Assembly: GCA_020200195.1 (NCBI GenBank) | Contig: JAIVJE010000021.1 | Span: 6,081-16,880, forward strand | Source: Acidobacteriota bacterium | GTDB taxonomy: Bacteria > Acidobacteriota > Vicinamibacteria > Vicinamibacterales > 2-12-FULL-66-21 | Direction of reading: 5' to 3' | DNA: 10,800 nucleotides | In this document: piece after piece, positions 5,900 to 10,800 of the stretch | How the letters are laid out: each line of letters begins with the position of its first letter | Position numbering within the stretch: position 1 is the stretch's first letter | Notes under the pieces: model-generated | The model's database searches: none | What the model was told of the DNA's origin: nothing | The model's input: only the letters and a program-made list of their open reading frames with translations | Program-made: the position numbers and the translations under genes

Positions 5900-6760
5900 A
5901 TGGCCCCCAAGCAGCCAGGCTTCATGGATTACATCGGCGCGGCGTTCAACGCGCGTCCGATGGGGATGTTCGTGGCGCCCAACTGGGTCGGTCTCGGCGC
6001 ATTCGGGATCCTGGGGCTCGCGAATCCGGGCTTCTGGGTGCTCGGCGCCGGCCTCGAGCTCGGCTACCTCCTGACCCTCGCGACGAATCGCCGCTTTCAG
6101 CGTGCGATCGCCGCGCGCCCCCAGGCGGCGTCACGCGACGAGTGGCAGCAGAAGATTGCCGGCGTGCTCGGCCGGCTGAATCCGGAAGACCGCCGCACCT
6201 ACCAATCACTCGCGGCGAGGTGCCGATCGATTCTCGACCTGCAACGCCACAGCGCATCCGAAGCACCGCTCGGCCTCGATGCCCAGGCCGACAGCCTCGG
6301 ACGCCTGTCGTGGACGTTCCTGCGACTGTTGCTCGCGCGCCGGACGATCCACAACGTCATCGGCGAAGCGTCGAGTGACACCTCGCTCGGGGATCGCATC
6401 GCCGCGCTCGAACGGCAACAGGCGGATCAGAATGCCCCCGACGAGCTCCGCCGCAGCATTGGCGGGCAGCTCGACATCCTCAAGCAGCGGGTGCAGCAGC
6501 GTCAGGACGCCGATCGCAAGCTCGCGTTCATCGACGCCGAGCTGGGCCGGATCCAGCAACAGGTCGAGCTGATTCGCGAGCAGGCCGCGCTGTCCACCGA
6601 CCCCGAGCTGCTCTCGCGGCGCATCGACGAAATCACGGCGACGCTCGGCACGACCGGGCAGTGGATTCGCGATCAACAGCAGGTGTACGGCGCCATGGAG
6701 GACCTGCTCACCGAGCCGCCGCCCCTCGGCGCTGACGCGGGCATCAGGGAGAGTCAATGA
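5900..6760 (+). CDS. Membrane-anchored coiled-coil protein, first gene of the AAA-PspA-SBP/OmpA operon
   Basis: A 286-residue protein that I cannot assign to a named family. Residues ~24-62 (from MFVAPNWVGLGAFGILGLAN on) form one long or two short hydrophobic segments, perhaps a membrane hairpin. A charged, mostly helical region follows, with likely coiled coil at ~165-262 (for example DRIAALERQQADQN, LDILKQRVQQRQDADRKLAF and ELGRIQQQVELIREQA). Without a signal peptide the long C-terminal part is probably cytoplasmic. The ATG at 5900 is chosen because the only longer in-frame start (5795) would translate through the heptamer repeats and the -10 hexamer. An ATG at 5924 is an alternative. The stop overlaps the AAA gene start (ATGA), so the two are translationally coupled. 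A membrane adaptor for the downstream ATPase/PspA pair is inference. Confidence 0.7.
   Translation: MAPKQPGFMDYIGAAFNARPMGMFVAPNWVGLGAFGILGLANPGFWVLGAGLELGYLLTLATNRRFQRAIAARPQAASRDEWQQKIAGVLGRLNPEDRRTYQSLAARCRSILDLQRHSASEAPLGLDAQADSLGRLSWTFLRLLLARRTIHNVIGEASSDTSLGDRIAALERQQADQNAPDELRRSIGGQLDILKQRVQQRQDADRKLAFIDAELGRIQQQVELIREQAALSTDPELLSRRIDEITATLGTTGQWIRDQQQVYGAMEDLLTEPPPLGADAGIRESQ
6746..6760 (+). promoter_or_regulatory. Ribosome-binding site and ATGA start/stop overlap
   Basis: AGGGAGAG (6746-6753) lies just before the ATG at 6757, and the upstream TGA is 6758-6760. This fixes the ATPase start and couples the first two genes. Confidence 0.7.
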
Positions 6761-8472
6761 CCGACACGCTCCCCCGCTGGGCGTCCGAGATGCGCGACCT
6801 GTTCCGCTCCGGATCGGCCGCGCAGTTCATCGTCCATGGCAACGTGTTCGACGTCGTGCCCTCGAACGGCAAGCTGCTGGCGGTGCCGGCGTTTCTCGAG
6901 CAGGCGATGTTCGCGAGCTACGACGTCGTGCTCCGCTACGACCGGTCGCGCGGCGCGCGCGCCACGCGCGGCGGCGAGGACTGGGCCGAGTGGCTTCAGC
7001 AGGCGCTCGGACGCGAGGGCGCCACGATGACGCTGTTGCGGGAGCCGGGCTCGGCGCTCGAGCTCATCGACCGTTACCTGCTGCGGACGCTCAACCTGCA
7101 GGCGCTGCCGAACGCGCCGGCGCCGCGGCGGATCGCCGTCATCATCGAGTTCGCCGAGTTCGTGGTGCCGCGCGGCGGCGCCGTGCAGCTCGGCGGACCG
7201 TTCGCGGCCAACACCGTCAAAGTGCTTGGCTGGGCCAACGATCCGGCCATCGCCCATTCGAACATCGTCACGGTGCTGGTCACGGAGGGGCTGCACGACG
7301 TCAACGAACTGGTCGTGGAGAATCCTCACGTGGCGGCGCTCCACATACCGCTCCCGGATCAGGCTGAGATGATCGCTTACGTCACGACCCTGGCCGCAGG
7401 GCAGTTCCCCGACCTGGCGGCGAAGTGTGACGTTCCGCTCGAGACACTCGGAACGAGGCTCACCGGTCTCAGCCGCGTGGGGGCGCGCACGGCGATCGCG
7501 CTGGCGCTCGGCAACGACAAGCGCATCACGTCGGAGTGGCTCGGGAAGATCAAGAAAGACCTGATCGAGCGCGAGTGCCAGGGGCTGCTCGACTTCGTCG
7601 AGTCTCCATTCACCCTCGACGATGTGGCGGGGCATGAGGCGGTGAAGGCGTGGCTGCGGGAGGACGCGACGCTGCTGGCGAAGGGAGCGCTGCGCGCCTT
7701 GCCGATGGGTTATCTGATCGCCGGCCGCATCGGCACCGGGAAAACCTTCCTGGTACAGTGCTGGGCCGGTGAGATCGGCATCCCGTGTGTCGTGTTCAAG
7801 AACTTCCGCGACCGATGGGTCGGCGCGACCGAATCCAATCTCGAGAAGATCTTCGCCATCCTCCGCGCGCTGGGGCAGGTCGTCGTCTTCGTCGACGAAG
7901 CCGATCAGGCCGCCGGACGCCGCGAGAGCGGCGACGGCGACAGCGGGCTGTCCGGCCGCGTGTATTCGATGCTGGCGAAAGAGATGTCCGACACCCGGAA
8001 CCGCGGACGGATCGTCTGGGTGTTCGCCACGTCGAGGCCCGACCTTCTGGAAGTCGACTTGAAACGCCAGGGCCGCCTCGACGTGCACATTCCGCTGTTT
8101 CCTCCCGAGACGCCACAGGAGCGGGACGCCCTCCTGCTCGCCATCGCCCGCAAGCTCAAGTTTCCGCTGGCCGCCGCTGATCTACCGCCGTTCACCGGAG
8201 ACGTGGCGCTGGGGGGGAACGAGTTGGAAGGCGTGCTCGTCAGAGCGTTGAGGATTCACGAGTTGAGCGCCGAGCCCAAGCCGTCCATCCGCGACGTGCT
8301 CGCCGGCGTGCTGACCGACGTGCGGCCCAACCCGCACACGCGCAAGCTCGAATACATGGACCTCGTCGCGGTGAAGGAGTGCACCGACGCCCGGTTCCTG
8401 CCGGAGAAATATCGCGAGCTCTCCCCCGAGGAGCTGGAGTCGCGGATCGACGAGCTGCGGCGGTTCGTGTAG
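6757..8472 (+). CDS. Classical-clade AAA ATPase with degenerate N-terminal half (Ycf46/Vps4-like)
   Basis: A 571-residue soluble ATPase. The C-terminal half has Walker A AGRIGTGKT (322-330), a pore-loop-like RWVGATESNLEKIF (353-366, W354 as pore aromatic), Walker B VVFVDEAD (376-383), a sensor-1 region ATSRPD (424-429) and RQGRLD (437-442) in the arginine-finger region. These place it near FtsH/Vps4/ARC-type remodelling ATPases. The N-terminal half (1-~270) keeps an AAA-like pattern (RIAVIIEFAEFVVP at 125-138, TVLVTEGLHDVNELV at 172-186) but lacks a Walker A. This recalls the layout of cyanobacterial/plastid Ycf46. The C-terminal tail (~500-571) is helical and may include a lid extension. Set directly before a PspA/IM30 gene, it is a candidate for the disassembly motor of a PspA polymer, as Vps4 is for ESCRT-III. 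ATPase identity is firm; the PspA partnership is inference. Confidence 0.88.
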   Translation: MTDTLPRWASEMRDLFRSGSAAQFIVHGNVFDVVPSNGKLLAVPAFLEQAMFASYDVVLRYDRSRGARATRGGEDWAEWLQQALGREGATMTLLREPGSALELIDRYLLRTLNLQALPNAPAPRRIAVIIEFAEFVVPRGGAVQLGGPFAANTVKVLGWANDPAIAHSNIVTVLVTEGLHDVNELVVENPHVAALHIPLPDQAEMIAYVTTLAAGQFPDLAAKCDVPLETLGTRLTGLSRVGARTAIALALGNDKRITSEWLGKIKKDLIERECQGLLDFVESPFTLDDVAGHEAVKAWLREDATLLAKGALRALPMGYLIAGRIGTGKTFLVQCWAGEIGIPCVVFKNFRDRWVGATESNLEKIFAILRALGQVVVFVDEADQAAGRRESGDGDSGLSGRVYSMLAKEMSDTRNRGRIVWVFATSRPDLLEVDLKRQGRLDVHIPLFPPETPQERDALLLAIARKLKFPLAAADLPPFTGDVALGGNELEGVLVRALRIHELSAEPKPSIRDVLAGVLTDVRPNPHTRKLEYMDLVAVKECTDARFLPEKYRELSPEELESRIDELRRFV

Positions 8473-8484
8473 CCGCTTGCGGGA

Positions 8485-8511
8485 TAGAATGAGCGCGCCG
8501 AAGACAGGAGG
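8485..8511 (+). promoter_or_regulatory. Possible internal promoter (TAGAAT) and strong Shine-Dalgarno for pspA
   Basis: AGGAGG (8506-8511) is 9 nt before the ATG at 8521 and decides that start. TAGAAT (8485-8490) is a five-of-six -10 match with a predicted start near 8497; no convincing -35 is present. This is the only gap of any size in the operon (48 bp), so PspA could also be expressed independently. Confidence 0.45.
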
Positions 8512-8520
8512 CGGATAAGC

Positions 8521-9257
8521 ATGTTCTCGCGCATCGGACGTCTGTTCCGAGGGATTCTGGGTCTGTTCATCAGCGGGATCGAAGAATCGAATCCCGAGGC
8601 GTTGATGGAGGCGGCGCGGCAGGAATTTCGCGATCGCATGACGCAGTACAACCTGCGCTCGCCCGGATGGCGGGGGTCGCGGAGCGGCTGAAGAGCCAGG
8701 TGAACGGCAAAGCGACGCGGGCGCAGGATCTCGAGCGCCGCATCCTGGCGAACCATCGCGCCGGCAACATGGAGCTGGCCGGCACGCTGGCGCGCGAGCT
8801 CCAGGAGCTCAAAGCGGATCTCGGCGTGGACTCGCAGGAGCTGACGGAGACCGAGGAAGCCTACCAGGCCAACCTGCGCCAGGCGAAGCTTGCGCAGCGC
8901 GAGTTCGAGGACAAGGTACGGCGTCTCGACAAGCAGCTCTCGCAGGTCAAGATCAAGGAGGCGCAGGCGGAGGCCGCCGCGGCGCTGTCGAGCGTGGCGT
9001 TCAAGGCTGGAGACCTCGGCGACACGATGAAGCGGGTCGACGAGATCCTCCAGAAGCGCTACGAAGTGTCCGCGGGCAAGGCGCGGCTCGCGAAAGACCT
9101 GGTGGATATCGAGGCCGTCACCGAGAAGGAAAACGAGCGGAAGGCACTCGAACAGGTCGCGCTCGCCGAGTTCCTGGCGGCGCAGGGCATCCAGGCGACG
9201 CCGGAGGCAGGACAACAGACACCGGCCACGACGAAAGAAATCGGGCCTGAGCGATGA
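8521..9257 (+). CDS. pspA: PspA/IM30 (ESCRT-III superfamily) protein, interrupted by a one-base frameshift
   Basis: The ATG at 8521 follows AGGAGG and opens the classic amphipathic N-terminus: MFSRIGRLFRGILGLFISGI, then ESNPEALMEAARQEFRDR. This frame stops early at about 8690. Shifting one base after CTG (8653-8655) gives YNLALARMAGVAERL and joins the long frame running to 9257, with helical stretches such as QDLERRILANHRAGNMELAG, EAYQANLRQAKLAQREFEDK and KEAQAEAAAALSSV. Corrected length is 245 residues, normal for PspA/Vipp1 proteins, with an extra ~40-residue polar tail. Expected CTGGCG reads CTGCG, so one G seems lost. An internal ATG at 8667 would give a 196-residue product lacking the membrane-binding helix and would likely be non-functional. 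PspA proteins polymerise on the inner membrane and stabilise it under stress. The stop overlaps the next start (ATGA). Family identity is firm. Confidence 0.85.
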
Positions 9258-10800
9258 ACGGGCAGCCGCGCTTTACCGCGCTCGGCAAGATCATCTCGAT
9301 CCTGCTCGTCGCGGGCCTGGTCGCGCTCGGGTACTACATGATCCGGCGCGGCGGCGACGAGCGCGCGTCCGCGCCGTCCGAAGGGGCAGAGGCTGGCGCA
9401 CCCGCGGTGACGGAGGTGCAGGTCGAGGTTCCGAAGCTCTCGCCGCCTGCGCCGTTTCAGTTCAAAGACAATATCGTCCCGATCGAGATCAGCGAGTATG
9501 CCGGGTACGCCGGACTGATTGCGGCGAACGGGGGGCTCGAGCCGACGGAGAACTCGTACTTCTTCAAGAACCACGGTTTCAAAGTACGGCTGACCGTCAG
9601 CGAAGACGAGAATTGGTCCGAGCTGAACGAGGGAAAGCTTGCGGCGTCGGTGACGACCGTCGACGTGCTCGCGGCGTACGGCCGTCAGCTCCACGCGGTC
9701 GTCCCCGGGCAGATTGGGTTTTCACGCGGTGCGGACGGCGTGGTCGTCCGCAGCGACATCAAGCGGATCAATCAGCTCAAGGGGAAGACCATCGCGACCG
9801 CCCAGTTCACCGAGGTGGACTTCTTCATTCGCTATCTCGCGCAGGAAGCAGGGCTGCCGATTCATGCGCTCGGCAGTCTCGATGCGACGCCGCACCCGGA
9901 CCGGCTGAATCTCGTTTACACGGAGGACGGGTTTGGCGCGGGCGATCTGTTTCTGACCGACATCAAGTCCGGCAAGAACAGGCTTGCCGGCTGCGTCACG
10001 TGGGAACCGAAGGTGTCGGAAGTGGTCGAGGGGAGCGGCGGCCAGGCACACGTCCTCACGACCAACCGGAACCTTCTGATCATCGCGGACGTGCTGATCG
10101 TCCATCGCGGGTTCGCGCAGGAGCAGCCGAAAGTCGTGCAGGGGCTGGTGCAGGGGCTGCTCGAGGGCAATCGCATGGTGCGCGACCAGCCGGAGTCCCA
10201 CCTCGACGTGGTGGCGCGCGCGTTCAAGTGGAGCCGCGCGGACGCCAAGAGCGAGCTGGCGAACGTACACCTTTCGAACCTGCCGGAGAACCTCGCGTTC
10301 TTCTCCGGCGCAATCGACGCCGCCGGCAGCTTCGGCGGCATCTACCAGTCCGCGGTGCTTGCCTACGGCAGCGATCTCATCAAAGACCCGCCGGACCCGA
10401 GCCGCTTCGCGGACCTCACCGCCCTGCAGGCGGTCGAAAAGGCGGGCATCTTCAAAGACCAGAAGGTCGCGATCGCACCGATCCGCACCGGCGGCGGGAC
10501 ATCCGTTGAAGCCGATCCACTGCTGAGCAAGGACATCCGGTTCTTTTTCGAACCGAACTCCGCGACGCTCGACCAGTCGAACCAGGAGAACATCCGCAAT
10601 CTCGAGTCGATCAAGCGCCTCCTGCAGGTCAGCCCGGGATCCACGCTGCTGCTGCGCGGGCACGTGGACAACGCCAGGGTGGAAGAGTTCCGCAAGATGG
10701 GCGGCGAGGCCTACGTCCGAACGCAGGCGCTGAAGGCGATGGAGTTGAGCAAGAACCGCGCGGCGGAGATCCGCAAGCTGCTGATCGAGCGGTATACCCT
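9254..10800 (+). CDS. Membrane-anchored periplasmic-binding-protein/OmpA fusion, 3' end outside the window
   Basis: The frame is open from the ATG at 9254 to the window edge (515 codons seen). Residues 10-30 (LGKIISILLVAGLVALGYYM and on) form a signal anchor, followed by a Pro/Ala/Glu linker to ~65. Residues ~66-375 resemble a type 2 periplasmic-binding domain of the NMT1/SsuA/TauA-like class: IEISEYAGYAGLIAANGG, LNEGKLAASVTTVDVLA, INQLKGKTIATAQFTEVDFF and VQGLVQGLLEGNRMV. From ~427 an OmpA-type domain starts with DIRFFFEPNSATLD, then LLLRGHVDN (465-473) and ELSKNRAAEIRKLL (497-510). D472 and R502 fall where OmpA proteins hold the diaminopimelate contacts, so peptidoglycan binding is likely. 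The stretch between these two motifs is about twice the usual length. I infer a wall-attached periplasmic ligand or stress sensor paired with cytoplasmic PspA and the AAA ATPase. Start and upstream stop overlap as ATGA. Confidence 0.85.
   Translation, partial: MNGQPRFTALGKIISILLVAGLVALGYYMIRRGGDERASAPSEGAEAGAPAVTEVQVEVPKLSPPAPFQFKDNIVPIEISEYAGYAGLIAANGGLEPTENSYFFKNHGFKVRLTVSEDENWSELNEGKLAASVTTVDVLAAYGRQLHAVVPGQIGFSRGADGVVVRSDIKRINQLKGKTIATAQFTEVDFFIRYLAQEAGLPIHALGSLDATPHPDRLNLVYTEDGFGAGDLFLTDIKSGKNRLAGCVTWEPKVSEVVEGSGGQAHVLTTNRNLLIIADVLIVHRGFAQEQPKVVQGLVQGLLEGNRMVRDQPESHLDVVARAFKWSRADAKSELANVHLSNLPENLAFFSGAIDAAGSFGGIYQSAVLAYGSDLIKDPPDPSRFADLTALQAVEKAGIFKDQKVAIAPIRTGGGTSVEADPLLSKDIRFFFEPNSATLDQSNQENIRNLESIKRLLQVSPGSTLLLRGHVDNARVEEFRKMGGEAYVRTQALKAMELSKNRAAEIRKLLIERYT

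Noticed and set aside
6754..8088. 444-codon open frame on the minus strand opposite the AAA ATPase
   Set aside because: It lies wholly antisense to a gene with clear Walker and sensor motifs. Its product is rich in Arg/His/Asp with no recognisable domain, which is typical antisense openness in GC-rich DNA.
8473..8482. CCGCTTGCGG mini-palindrome after the ATPase stop as a terminator
   Set aside because: It has only four pairs with a two-base loop and no T-tract, and the next gene clearly belongs to the same operon.
8645..8690. Programmed -1 ribosomal frameshift in pspA
   Set aside because: No X-XXY-YYZ slippery heptamer or downstream structure is evident at the break; a one-base deletion is simpler.
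9613..10663. Long open frames on both strands (9613-10509 plus, 9722-10663 minus) over the SBP-OmpA gene
   Set aside because: The frame starting at 9254 continues without a stop to the window edge and carries recognisable PBP and OmpA motifs; the other frames are shadows.

Overview
The window is GC-rich and gene-dense, with short intergenic gaps. It looks like chromosomal DNA from an Acidobacteriota member, probably of the Vicinamibacteria type. The pointers are an ADOP-type (acidobacterial duplicated orphan permease) MacB/FtsX permease, a fused membrane/spermidine-synthase-like protein, a secreted Xaa-Pro peptidase-like N-terminus, and degenerate heptamer repeats in intergenic spaces. This taxonomic call is inference from gene content; no marker gene is present.

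Left part (1-5814). A 5'-terminal fragment of an ADOP permease (minus strand, 1-634) is broken by a one-base deletion near 464/465. Head-to-head with it, 14 bp away, is an intact Gfo/Idh/MocA oxidoreductase (649-1635, plus). Its stop codon runs into four tandem 7-bp repeats and the convergent end of an 832-residue membrane/spermidine-synthase-like protein (1673-4171, minus). A short divergent promoter gap (4172-4232) leads to a plus-strand reading frame (4233-5348). This frame starts as a secreted Xaa-Pro aminopeptidase but loses the metallopeptidase domain at about residue 253 and continues in frame into an unrelated small-protein domain. A DUF1772/anthrone-oxygenase-like membrane protein follows (5374-5814).

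Repeat spacer (5815-5899). Four copies of a TCCTACC-like heptamer are followed by three copies of a CTGGTAG-like heptamer. The two arrays are complementary in register and can fold into a hairpin of three 5-bp blocks. A perfect TATAAT -10 hexamer follows, only 12 bp before the next start codon.

Right part (5900-10800). This is a tightly packed four-gene plus-strand operon, truncated by the window edge. It encodes (1) a membrane-anchored coiled-coil protein, (2) a classical-clade AAA ATPase with a degenerate N-terminal half, resembling Ycf46/Vps4-type ATPases, (3) a PspA/IM30 (ESCRT-III superfamily) protein with a one-base frameshift, and (4) a membrane-anchored periplasmic-binding-protein domain fused to an OmpA-type peptidoglycan-binding domain. 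Starts 1->2 and 3->4 overlap as ATGA. I infer an envelope-maintenance module in which a periplasmic cell-wall-attached sensor is linked to an ESCRT-III-like membrane coat and a disassembly ATPase. This is the most interesting system in the window.

Both frameshifts look like loss of one base from a two-base run (CC->C, GG->G). They may therefore be consensus errors rather than real lesions. No tRNA, rRNA, CRISPR array, insertion sequence or origin was seen.
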